Shown here: piece by piece, positions 1 to 6,472 of the stretch | Position numbering within the stretch: position 1 is the first letter of the stretch | Layout of the letters: each line of letters opens with the position of its first letter | NCBI GenBank assembly: GCA_003446735.1 | Contig: DMCJ01000137.1 | Location: 1 to 14,051 of the forward strand | Direction: 5' to 3' | From: Lachnospiraceae bacterium | GTDB taxonomy: Bacteria; Bacillota; Clostridia; Lachnospirales; Lachnospiraceae | Length of the DNA stretch: 14,051 nt | Translations under genes and position numbers: made by a program | Notes under the pieces: generated by a model | What the model saw: the letters and a program-made list of their open reading frames with translations, nothing else | The model's database searches: none | Told to the model about the DNA's origin: nothing

Positions 1-81
1 AAGCATGACGATATCCCCGAGAGCTACTTCTTATCAGCCGGCAGCATAGATGAGGTTGTTGCACTTAAAAACGCGGGGTGA
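1..81 (+). CDS. atpD: F1F0-ATP synthase subunit beta, C-terminal end (partial)
   Basis: The frame is open from base 1 and stops at a TGA at 79-81, giving 26 residues that end DEVVALKNAG. The stretch HDDIPESYFLSAGSIDEVV matches the usual extreme C-terminus of F1 beta subunits (compare the family pattern D-x-[IL]-P-E-x-x-F-x-x-x-G-[ST]-I-[DE]-E). Beta is the catalytic, nucleotide-binding subunit of the cytoplasmic F1 head. The start and all catalytic motifs lie outside the window. The following gene, atpC, is the normal partner downstream of atpD, which supports the call. The end of this gene also carries the ribosome-binding site of atpC, so the two are probably translationally coupled. Confidence 0.88.
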   Translation, partial: KHDDIPESYFLSAGSIDEVVALKNAG

Positions 82-87
82 TGATAA

Positions 88-486
88 GTGGATGATAGAT
101 TAGCTTTAAAGATAGTTACGCCCGACAGAGTATTCTATGAGGGCGAAGCCGATATGGTAGAATTTAATACCACCGAGGGCGAGATCGGAGTATATAAAAG
201 ACATATTCCGATGACCGTTATAATAAAGCCCGGTATACTTACCATCACTGAGGGCGAGGAAAAGAAGATCGCTGCACTTCATGCGGGATTCGCCGAGATC
301 CTTCCCGATGCGGTGACCATTATGGCGGAGATAATCGAATGGCCCGTTGAGATCGATGAGAAGAGGGCCGAGCAGGCGAAGGAAAGAGCCGAGGAAAGGT
401 TAAGGAGCAGGTCGCCTGAAACGGATATAGCCAGAGCGGAGACAGCACTGCAAAGAGCTATAGCGAGAATAGAAGCAATCAAATGA
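88..486 (+). CDS. atpC: F1F0-ATP synthase subunit epsilon
   Basis: This encodes 132 residues, normal for bacterial epsilon (about 130-140). The N-terminal beta-sandwich is visible (LKIVTPDRVFYEGEADMVEFNTTEGEIGVYKRHIPM, residues 7-42), followed by a charged helical hairpin from about residue 90 that is rich in Glu, Arg and Ala. Epsilon sits in the central stalk of F1, couples rotation to catalysis and can inhibit ATP hydrolysis through its C-terminal helices. The start is GTG at 88, only 6 bp after the atpD stop. An in-frame TAA at 85-87 rules out an upstream start. The sequence GGGGTGAT at 75-82, which overlaps the atpD stop codon, is a good Shine-Dalgarno with 5-base spacing. It is the last gene of the ATP synthase operon, as a hairpin follows. 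Confidence 0.96.
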   Translation: MDDRLALKIVTPDRVFYEGEADMVEFNTTEGEIGVYKRHIPMTVIIKPGILTITEGEEKKIAALHAGFAEILPDAVTIMAEIIEWPVEIDEKRAEQAKERAEERLRSRSPETDIARAETALQRAIARIEAIK

Positions 487-490
487 TCAT

Positions 491-530
491 ACGGGGGTGC
501 GGCAAAAACGCATCCCCGTGATATTGTTTA
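491..530 (+). terminator. Hairpin closing the ATP synthase operon
   Basis: An 11-bp stem pairs 491-501 (ACGGGGGTGCG) with 509-519 (CGCATCCCCGT), with a single G.U pair and a 7-base loop GCAAAAA. It begins 4 bases after the atpC stop codon. The downstream tract (GATATTGTTTA) is only moderately T-rich, so termination may be incomplete and some read-through into the gene at 561 is possible. I see no convincing promoter between this hairpin and 561. Confidence 0.7.
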
Positions 531-560
531 TACCCATCCGATTAAGGGGCTTTTTTCGAA

Positions 561-3098
561 ATGAGAAAATGGATCTTCAAGGCCTTGACATGTATAGTGT
601 CATTCCTTTTAGCCGTTGTGATCATCGGATCGATAATGAATAAGGGAAACACGGATATGACGACGCAGATGAGTGCTGCGTCTTATCCTCTTGTATATAT
701 AAATCATGAGGGAATGCTCATAAACCCTCTTCACGGATATTCTTCCGACATGGATATAACGGCCATGAGGGATGTGATAACACCCTTAGGCCAGTCCAGG
801 ACTCTGTCACTTTTCATTGAAAGATATGACAATAATATAAATTCCATTTCCTATGAGCTAAGGTCAATAGACGGCGAAAGGCTCATCGAGGAAGGAAATG
901 TGACGGAGATCCAGATGGCTGAGACCTCTGCGACCGCATCGCTTAAGTTAAAAGACCTTATGGAGAGCGATGAGGAGTATGAGCTTATCCTTAAGCTGGA
1001 TGCGTCAAAAGCCGGAACGGTAAAATACTATTCGAGGCTCATAAGAAGGAACGAGGACTACTCGGCTGAAGAGATACGGTTCGTCGAAGATTTCCATGAA
1101 AGAACTTTTGACAAGCAGGCGGCAAGAGCCATTACCACATATATGGAAACGGATGAGAGCGGTGATAATTCAAACTACGGAAGGGTCGATATACATTCCA
1201 GCTTTGATATGATCACCTGGGGAGATCTTCAGGTAAACGTCATTTCCGATCCCCAGATATATATGACGGAGTATTTTCCCCAGACTGCGAGATTTCTGGT
1301 GGATTACAGAGTGCGCGTGGGCGAAGGTGAGGACTCTCCCATATACAGGGTTGAAGAGTATTACAGGATAAGAAGGGGAAGCCAGAGGATATATCTCCTT
1401 GATTATACCCGTACGATGAACTGCATATACGAGATGAAATCCCGGACACTTACCGCTAACAAGATAGAGATAGGTATCACTGAAGATGCGGTGGATATCA
1501 CCGAGAGCGAGGACGGAAGCGTATTTACCTTTGTTTCCGAAGACAGGCTCTTTTGTTATCAGCCCGGAAGCAAGAGACTGTCGATGCTGTTCGGATTTTA
1601 TGACGGGGAAAATGCGGATGAGCGGACCTATTATAATAAAAATGATATCAAGACCTTAAGCGTGGACGAGACGGGTAACGTTTGCTTCATGGTCTACGGC
1701 TATATGAACAGAGGAGCACATGAAGGCGGAATGGGAATCCTCGTTTATATTTATAACAGCGCCACAAATACGATAGAGGAAAAGGCTTACATTCCTTATT
1801 CGGGATCCTATGCGATGCTTTCCGACGATATAGGAAGGCTTTCCTATCTGAATACCGGAAACGATCTGTATATCTATATGGGCGGTACCGTCCTTGATAT
1901 AAACATAGATGAAAAGAGATGCAATAATGTCATCGAGGGTCTTACAAGAGAAAGCTTTAAGGTGTCCGAATCAAACGCACTTATCGTCTGGCCGGACAGT
2001 TCGGATGAAAAGAGCAGGAGTTTAAATCTGATGGACCTTCGTACCAGGGCGAGCAAATCGATAGAAGCTCCGGCCGGAGAATACATAAAAGCACTCGGAT
2101 TCATGCAGGAGGACCTTATCTACGGACTTGTCAGATCCACAGATGTATATGAGGACCAGGCGGGCAATGAGATCTTCCCCATGTATTCGGTAAAGATATC
2201 TTCCGCGGAGAACGGAGCCGAGACAATGAGCTATCAGAAGGATGATGTATTTGTATTAAGCGTTGCGGTAAACGACAACCAGATCCTGCTTGACAGGGTA
2301 AGACGATTTACAACGGTAAGCGGAAACTATATTCCCGAGACAGAGGATCAGATAGTGAGTACCGTAACCGATTCGGGACTTCAGAATACCGTCGAGAGGG
2401 TTGTGACACAGAGTTATAAGATCATCACCCAGCTTGCTGCAAAAGGCAATTTTGAAACCAAGAGCATGAAATTCTTATCGCCCTTAGAGGTCATGTATGA
2501 GGGTGATCACGAGATCAGGCCGAGGTTTGACAAACCCGAATGGGACAGCTATTATGTTTATGGCTCAAAGGGTATAGGCGGTGTTTATTCCGATGCCGCC
2601 AGAGCAGTCGCATTCGCGGATGAGACGTCCGGAACCGTGGTCGATGAGATGGGACATTATATCTGGATAAAGTCCAATCTTGCGGAACGAAATCAGATCA
2701 TGAAGATAGAAGAGGAAAGTGCGGATGCCGAGAGATCGAGTCTTGCGGTGTGCATGGATGTAATGATGGAATGTGCTTCCGTAAAGAGAAACAGTCAGCA
2801 TTTCCTTGATAACGGCTTAAGCCCGCTCGAGATACTCCGAAACGAATTAAAGAGTGTCGAAGTACTCGATCTGAAGGGCGTAAGTCTGGATTCGACATTG
2901 TACTATGTTAATAAGGATATTCCGGTAATGGCGATATTAAACGACAGAAGCGCCATGCTCATCGTCGGATTTAATGAACTTAACGTAGTACTTATGGATC
3001 CGTCTAAAGGAAGCATATATAAAGTCGGAAAGAAAGATGCTGCCGACATGTTCATGAGGAACGGAAATCAGTTTATAACATATTATTCTGTTGAATAG
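561..3098 (+). CDS. Unrecognised membrane-anchored extracytoplasmic protein with propeller-like middle and degenerate C39-like C-terminus
   Basis: The product has 845 residues and I cannot name its family. The N-terminus has one hydrophobic helix (about residues 4-26, WIFKALTCIV...VVIIGSIM) after MRK, so it is a signal anchor with the bulk outside the membrane; there is no lipobox. Residues about 40-290 are beta-rich with many Tyr. Residues about 300-590 contain repeated strand-like units of the type [DE]-x-x-G-x-V-x-[FI]-x-[VF] (for example TESEDGSVFTFVS and VDETGNVCFMVYG), reminiscent of a beta-propeller. The last ~140 residues read like a C39-type papain-like fold: helix SLAVCMDVMM, then DIPVMAIL, AMLIVGFN and VVLMDPSKG. 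My alignment puts Ser797 where the catalytic His is expected and Ala723 where the Cys is expected, while Asp813 of the DP motif is kept, so it is probably inactive. The start is ATG with AAGGGG about 11 bases upstream. It overlaps queT tail to tail. Confidence 0.8.
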   Translation: MRKWIFKALTCIVSFLLAVVIIGSIMNKGNTDMTTQMSAASYPLVYINHEGMLINPLHGYSSDMDITAMRDVITPLGQSRTLSLFIERYDNNINSISYELRSIDGERLIEEGNVTEIQMAETSATASLKLKDLMESDEEYELILKLDASKAGTVKYYSRLIRRNEDYSAEEIRFVEDFHERTFDKQAARAITTYMETDESGDNSNYGRVDIHSSFDMITWGDLQVNVISDPQIYMTEYFPQTARFLVDYRVRVGEGEDSPIYRVEEYYRIRRGSQRIYLLDYTRTMNCIYEMKSRTLTANKIEIGITEDAVDITESEDGSVFTFVSEDRLFCYQPGSKRLSMLFGFYDGENADERTYYNKNDIKTLSVDETGNVCFMVYGYMNRGAHEGGMGILVYIYNSATNTIEEKAYIPYSGSYAMLSDDIGRLSYLNTGNDLYIYMGGTVLDINIDEKRCNNVIEGLTRESFKVSESNALIVWPDSSDEKSRSLNLMDLRTRASKSIEAPAGEYIKALGFMQEDLIYGLVRSTDVYEDQAGNEIFPMYSVKISSAENGAETMSYQKDDVFVLSVAVNDNQILLDRVRRFTTVSGNYIPETEDQIVSTVTDSGLQNTVERVVTQSYKIITQLAAKGNFETKSMKFLSPLEVMYEGDHEIRPRFDKPEWDSYYVYGSKGIGGVYSDAARAVAFADETSGTVVDEMGHYIWIKSNLAERNQIMKIEEESADAERSSLAVCMDVMMECASVKRNSQHFLDNGLSPLEILRNELKSVEVLDLKGVSLDSTLYYVNKDIPVMAILNDRSAMLIVGFNELNVVLMDPSKGSIYKVGKKDAADMFMRNGNQFITYYSVE

Positions 3099-3588
3099 CA
3101 TCATCCTCGCCGAAGATATATTTTCTGTATCTGTTAAGGATGAGGAGAAGGAGCATTCCCAGTACTCCGCAGGAAAGCACCTCGCCGGCCCCGACGGTGA
3201 TCATGAAATAAAAAATGCTCCCGGGAATTTTATAAGCGTAGTATAATATAAAAGGAATGATGATCGTGTTTGAAAAGATCGGGGGAACGGGAGCCATCCA
3301 TTTATAATTCCTCAGGGCATAGGTTCCTATGGCACCGATCAGTGTTGCAAGGGAACCGAAGATCACATCCCAGATGGCTGCACCTGTTAAGATGTTGCTT
3401 AAAAGACAGCCGATAAAAAGACCGGGAATGGCAGCAGGCGTAAAGAAGGGAAGTATGGTAAGCGCTTCCGATACGCGAAGCTGGATCGCTCCGTTTGCCA
3501 GCCCGAAGGCATTGATAAATAAAGTGGAAACTGTGTAGAGAGCTGCGATGACAGCGCCCTGTGCGACGAACAGAGTTTTCTTTTGCAT
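3073..3588 (-). CDS. queT: QueT-family queuosine precursor transporter (ECF S component)
   Basis: This 171-residue, very hydrophobic protein has about five to six membrane segments. The signature stretch GAIQLRVSEALTILPFF (residues 33-49) followed by PAAIPGLFIGCLLSNI, then DVIFGSLATLIGA, is typical of the QueT family. These are substrate-binding S components thought to capture a queuosine precursor such as preQ1 and to work with a shared energy-coupling module encoded elsewhere. The start chosen is the ATG at 3586-3588, because AGGAG lies 7 bases upstream and the conserved family N-terminus (MQKKTLFVAQGAVIAALY) begins there. The frame stays open further upstream to 3759, but that part is leader RNA. 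A preQ1-I riboswitch directly upstream supports the function independently. It is convergent with the gene at 561 and divergent from murC. Confidence 0.93.
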   Translation of the reverse strand: MQKKTLFVAQGAVIAALYTVSTLFINAFGLANGAIQLRVSEALTILPFFTPAAIPGLFIGCLLSNILTGAAIWDVIFGSLATLIGAIGTYALRNYKWMAPVPPIFSNTIIIPFILYYAYKIPGSIFYFMITVGAGEVLSCGVLGMLLLLILNRYRKYIFGEDDAIQQNNML

Positions 3589-3596
3589 AGTGATTC

Positions 3597-3638
3597 TCCT
3601 TAGTTTTTTTTCACGAGTGGATATCCGCGACACTCGAC
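3597..3638 (-). promoter_or_regulatory. preQ1-I riboswitch controlling queT
   Basis: On the minus strand a 6-bp P1 stem (CGAGTG, from 3631-3636, with CACTCG, from 3614-3619) encloses the loop TCGCGGATATC. An A-rich tail TGAAAAAAAACTAAGGAG follows. This is the layout of a class I preQ1 aptamer: small hairpin, A-rich strand lying in the minor groove, then a C-containing tail that pairs with the loop in an H-type pseudoknot. The loop closely resembles the Thermoanaerobacter tengcongensis aptamer loop (TCGCAGTAACC, recalled from memory). The tail runs straight into the queT Shine-Dalgarno AGGAG (3596-3600). I infer translational control: preQ1 binding would fold the pseudoknot and hide the ribosome-binding site. 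Confidence 0.88.
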
Positions 3639-3652
3639 ACAAACGTGCAACG

Positions 3653-3688
3653 ACAATACTAACATAAGTTAACGCATAAGTAAAGGCT
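3653..3688 (-). promoter_or_regulatory. Putative queT promoter
   Basis: Read on the minus strand, TTTACT and TAGTAT are separated by 17 bases, and the -10 is preceded by TG in the extended position (TGTTAGTAT). Each hexamer matches the sigma-A consensus at 4 of 6 positions. The placement would start transcription roughly 10 bases before the riboswitch P1 stem, which is sensible for a short leader. The region between queT and murC must also contain the murC promoter on the other strand; an AT-rich AATAATATAA near 3693-3703 is a possible -10 but lacks a good -35. Confidence 0.4.
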
Positions 3689-3720
3689 TTTTTAATAATA
3701 TAAGGAAAGAAGGACTTAGC

Positions 3721-5100
3721 ATGTATCAGCTGGATTTTGACAAACCCTGCCACGTTCATTTCATCGGTATCGGAGGCATAAGCATGAGCGGACTTGCCTC
3801 GGTGCTCCTTGACAGAGGATTTGAAGTTTCGGGTTCCGACTCTTCGGAGAGCGAGCTTACAGAGCTGCTCAGAAAAGAAGGTGCAGTTGTTTATATCGGT
3901 CAGAGCGCGGAAAATATAAAAGACGGGATCGATCTTGTAGTATATACCGCCGCGATAAAGGAAGACAATCCGGAGTTTGCGGAGGTTATAAAGAGAAACA
4001 TTCCCATGCTGAAAAGAGCAGAGCTCTTAGGTCAGATGATGAAGAATTACGATATTCCGATCGCGATAGCCGGAACCCACGGAAAGACGACCACCACATC
4101 AATGGTGACCGAGGTCCTTCTGGCCGGAGGAAAGGATCCGACAGTATCCGTCGGAGGAATGTTAAGCTCCATTAACGGAAATATAAGAGTCGGACATTCA
4201 CCTTTCTTCGTAGCCGAAGCCTGTGAATATACCAACAGCTTTTTGAGTTTCTTCCCCAAGGTGGGAATGATACTTAATATAGAAGAAGATCATATGGATT
4301 TCTTTAAGGATATAAATGATATAAGACAGTCCTTTAAGAAGTTCGGTGAGCTGGTTCCTTCCGACGGTATCGTTATAATAAATGCGGATATCGATAACTT
4401 AGATGAGATCACAAAAGATTTTTCGGGCAGGGTCATCACATACGGAAAGAATATAAATGCCGATTATCACCCGTCGGACATAAGCTATGATGAATTTGCC
4501 CGTCCCACATTTAAAGCGGTCAGCAAAGAGGGCGAGAGAGAATTTACCCTTGGCGTCGTGGGAGAGCATAATGTTATCAATTCTCTTGCTGCGATAGCGC
4601 TTGCCGATGCATATGATATCCCTTACGAAGAGACATATAAGGCGCTTAAAGGCTTTACCGGCACGGACAGGAGGTTCCAGCTTAAGGGTACATTTAATAA
4701 CGGAGTTACGATCATAGATGATTATGCGCATCATCCCACCGAGATCGAGATGACTTTAAAGGCGGCAAAAGCCTATCCTCATAAGAGGCTCATATGCGCA
4801 TTCCAGCCGCATACCTATACAAGGACAAAAGCATTCCTAGATGATTTTGCCAAAGCTCTTTCAAACGCGGATATCATAGTGCTTGCGGAAATATATGCTG
4901 CAAGAGAGAAGAATACAATAGGCATAAGTTCCGGAGCCATAAAAGAAAAGCTTGATGCTATGGGAAAGCAATGTGAGTATTTCCACACATTTGAAGAAAT
5001 AGAAAATTATTTGAAAAAAATTTCTTCCACGGGCGACTTGTTGATAACTATGGGAGCCGGAAACATTGTAGATGTGGGAGAAGACCTTCTTAAAGAATAG
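3721..5100 (+). CDS. murC: UDP-N-acetylmuramate--L-alanine ligase
   Basis: This encodes 459 residues, the usual MurC length. It catalyses ATP-dependent addition of L-alanine to UDP-MurNAc, the first amino-acid step in peptidoglycan stem-peptide synthesis, in the cytoplasm. Visible motifs are the N-terminal UDP-binding loop HFIGIGGISMSGLA (about 13-26), the ATP-binding P-loop GTHGKTTTTSM (118-128), the Mur-ligase central motif EACEYTNSF, and the C-terminal DDYAHHPTEI (333-342) followed by FQPHTYTRT. DYAHHPTEI distinguishes MurC from MurD/E/F. The start is ATG at 3721 with GAAGGA 6 bases upstream. It is flanked upstream by divergent queT and downstream by the DnaA-box region. There is no clear intrinsic terminator after the stop. 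Confidence 0.97.
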   Translation: MYQLDFDKPCHVHFIGIGGISMSGLASVLLDRGFEVSGSDSSESELTELLRKEGAVVYIGQSAENIKDGIDLVVYTAAIKEDNPEFAEVIKRNIPMLKRAELLGQMMKNYDIPIAIAGTHGKTTTTSMVTEVLLAGGKDPTVSVGGMLSSINGNIRVGHSPFFVAEACEYTNSFLSFFPKVGMILNIEEDHMDFFKDINDIRQSFKKFGELVPSDGIVIINADIDNLDEITKDFSGRVITYGKNINADYHPSDISYDEFARPTFKAVSKEGEREFTLGVVGEHNVINSLAAIALADAYDIPYEETYKALKGFTGTDRRFQLKGTFNNGVTIIDDYAHHPTEIEMTLKAAKAYPHKRLICAFQPHTYTRTKAFLDDFAKALSNADIIVLAEIYAAREKNTIGISSGAIKEKLDAMGKQCEYFHTFEEIENYLKKISSTGDLLITMGAGNIVDVGEDLLKE

Positions 5101-5118
5101 TAATCCACATTATCCACA
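5101..5118 (+). promoter_or_regulatory. Tandem DnaA-box pair (left)
   Basis: TAATCCACA (5101-5109) and TTATCCACA (5110-5118) abut head to tail with no gap. The second is a perfect match to the bacterial DnaA box TTATNCACA and the first has one mismatch. The pair starts at the base after the murC stop codon. It belongs to a five-box cluster between murC and the primosome operon. DnaA binding is inferred from the consensus. Confidence 0.72.
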
Positions 5119-5149
5119 GGAATACGCAGTAAGATAACGCTCGTGTTTT

Positions 5150-5158
5150 TGTGGATAA
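5150..5158 (-). promoter_or_regulatory. DnaA box, inverted
   Basis: TGTGGATAA on the plus strand is TTATCCACA on the minus strand, a perfect consensus DnaA box facing the opposite way to the two flanking tandem pairs. It lies 31 bases after the left pair and 86 bases before the right pair. Confidence 0.7.
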
Positions 5159-5218
5159 TTTATTTTACATAAAGAGGCCGGAGTGAGCAAAAGATCTCTG
5201 TAAATCTGCGGAGAAGAA

Positions 5219-5244
5219 AAATAATATAATATTATGTTCACTTA
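5219..5244. other. AT-rich segment inside the DnaA-box cluster
   Basis: This stretch is almost entirely A and T and includes the self-complementary TAATATAATATTA. It sits just before the right DnaA-box pair. Such a segment beside DnaA boxes could serve as a DNA unwinding element or simply as a -10 region (it contains TATAAT), although no -35 hexamer is visible at the proper distance. No function is claimed beyond composition. Confidence 0.4.
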
Positions 5245-5262
5245 ATATCCACATAATCCACA
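5245..5262 (+). promoter_or_regulatory. Tandem DnaA-box pair (right)
   Basis: ATATCCACA (5245-5253) and TAATCCACA (5254-5262) again abut with no gap, each one mismatch from TTATCCACA. The 18-base unit is 15/18 identical to the pair at 5101-5118 and has the same orientation. It lies 117 bases upstream of the start codon of the DnaD-like gene, so DnaA bound here could plausibly influence that promoter. Confidence 0.65.
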
Positions 5263-5276
5263 TTTTGAGCAGGGAC

Positions 5277-5296
5277 CTTGAAACGCCCATTTCAAG
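5277..5296. repeat. Inverted repeat CTTGAAA / TTTCAAG
   Basis: Perfect 7-bp arms (5277-5283 and 5290-5296) are separated by CGCCCA. It lies between the right DnaA-box pair and the likely promoter of the DnaD-like gene. It could be an operator for a dimeric regulator or a small RNA hairpin. There is no T-run after it, so it is not an intrinsic terminator. Confidence 0.5.
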
Positions 5297-5333
5297 CGGG
5301 TTTGGAGCATTTTTCCTATTTCATTTTTTTAAA

Positions 5334-5348
5334 AAGTATGATATACTT
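5334..5348 (+). promoter_or_regulatory. Likely -10 region with inverted repeat upstream of the primosome operon
   Basis: AAGTAT-GAT-ATACTT is a perfect inverted repeat with 6-bp arms. It contains two overlapping -10-like hexamers, TATGAT (5337-5342) and TATACT (5342-5347), each 5 of 6 to consensus. No good -35 is present at 16-18 bases, only the T-rich TTTCATTTTTTT tract. The resulting leader would be about 25-30 bases to the ATG at 5379. The call as promoter is tentative. Confidence 0.4.
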
Positions 5349-5378
5349 CATTTGCTTTTAAGAAATCAGGGGGAAAAA

Positions 5379-6464
5379 ATGTCTAAATTAACGATCTACA
5401 AAGAACGTGGTCTTGATGCCACAATGATTCCCAACAGCTTTATAGATGACTATGCGGCCGGAGCCAACGATATCCAGCTCAAGGTCTATCTTTATATGAT
5501 ACGTATGACCGGTGCGGGACTGCCTTTCAGCGTATCGGATATGGCGGATAAATTCAATCATTCCGAAAAGGATATTATGCGCGCTCTGCGTTACTGGGAG
5601 AAAGCCAGGCTCATATCCCTTGACTATGACAGCGATCAGAATCTCAAGGCTCTTCATATCCTTCCCATAACGGAAGGCGGAGCTGCGGCTGTAGATGCCC
5701 AGAGAGGCGAGATCGTGACCTTAGGGCCCAAGCTCGTATCTCCTTCCAATGAGCAGGTATCAAAGAGAGCTGCTGAAGAGGAAGGAACGGAAGCCCAGCC
5801 CGGGAAGAGAGCTTACAGTGCGGATGAGCTTAATGCATTCGGTTCGGATCCGGATACATCCCAGGTTGTTTTCATAGCCGAGCAGTATATTGGAAGGACT
5901 TTATCAAGGTCCGATATCGAGAGTCTGATCTTCATTCACGACGAGCTCGGATTTTCCGTGGATCTTATCGACTTCCTTATCCAGTACTGTGTCGATAAGG
6001 GCAAAAAGAAATTTTCCTATATAGAAAAGGTAGCGATAAACTGGGCAGAGGATAATATATTTACGGTCCGTCAGGCAAAAAATCGCATGACCAGATATGA
6101 CAAACAGGTCTTTGCGATAATGAAAGCGCTCGGAAAAGACGGGAACAACCCTACCGAAGTTGAGATGAATTATATCCGTTCATGGCTTAAGGAGCTTAAT
6201 TACAATCTGGAGATAATCACCGTAGCCTGTGAGCGTACCGTACTTGCGACAGACAGGAACCGCTTCCAGTATGCCAATGCGATATTAAAGAACTGGCATG
6301 AAAAGGGTGTTAAGCATTTAAAAGATATAGAAGTGCTTGATGCGGCTCATGAAAAGAGCGCCGTTAAGAAAAAGCCGGTTGAAAAGAAAAATGCATTCAA
6401 TGATTTCTCGGGACAGAGAAATTATAACTACGAAGATCTTGAGAAGCTTTTGGTCAGCAATTAG
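5379..6464 (+). CDS. DnaD/DnaB-domain primosome (replication initiation) protein
   Basis: The product has 361 residues. Residues about 30-95 form a winged-helix DNA-binding region (DIQLKVYLYMIRM... SVSDMADKFNHSEKDIMRALRYWEKARLISL), followed by a polar linker (about 100-155) and two DnaD-type helical domains (about 162-228 and 240-310). Each of these carries the family signature Y-x(2-3)-I-x3-W: YIEKVAINW (214-222) and YANAILKNW (298-306). This is the architecture of Firmicute DnaD/DnaB proteins, which remodel DNA and recruit the helicase-loader complex at oriC and stalled forks. The start is ATG at 5379 with AGGGGG 5 bases upstream; an in-frame TTG at 5265 is rejected because it lacks a Shine-Dalgarno and would add a non-conserved extension through the leader. 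It is 8 bp upstream of the helicase loader. Whether it replaces DnaB, DnaD or both cannot be told here. Confidence 0.9.
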   Translation: MSKLTIYKERGLDATMIPNSFIDDYAAGANDIQLKVYLYMIRMTGAGLPFSVSDMADKFNHSEKDIMRALRYWEKARLISLDYDSDQNLKALHILPITEGGAAAVDAQRGEIVTLGPKLVSPSNEQVSKRAAEEEGTEAQPGKRAYSADELNAFGSDPDTSQVVFIAEQYIGRTLSRSDIESLIFIHDELGFSVDLIDFLIQYCVDKGKKKFSYIEKVAINWAEDNIFTVRQAKNRMTRYDKQVFAIMKALGKDGNNPTEVEMNYIRSWLKELNYNLEIITVACERTVLATDRNRFQYANAILKNWHEKGVKHLKDIEVLDAAHEKSAVKKKPVEKKNAFNDFSGQRNYNYEDLEKLLVSN

Positions 6465-6472
6465 GAGTATAA

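Noticed and set aside
3663..3680. CATAAGTTAACGCATAAG upstream of murC as a dispersed relative of the repeat at 11725-11759
   Set aside because: The similarity is short and AT-rich, spacing differs (12 versus 14 bases), and two loci are not enough to call a repeat family.
3589..3759. 57-residue N-terminal extension of QueT
   Set aside because: It translates through the preQ1 riboswitch and into murC; the family N-terminus and the AGGAG site both fit the ATG at 3586-3588.
5265..5378. TTG start that would add 38 residues to the DnaD-like protein
   Set aside because: No Shine-Dalgarno precedes it, the added residues look like translated leader (Phe/Leu-rich), and a strong AGGGGG lies 5 bases before the ATG at 5379.
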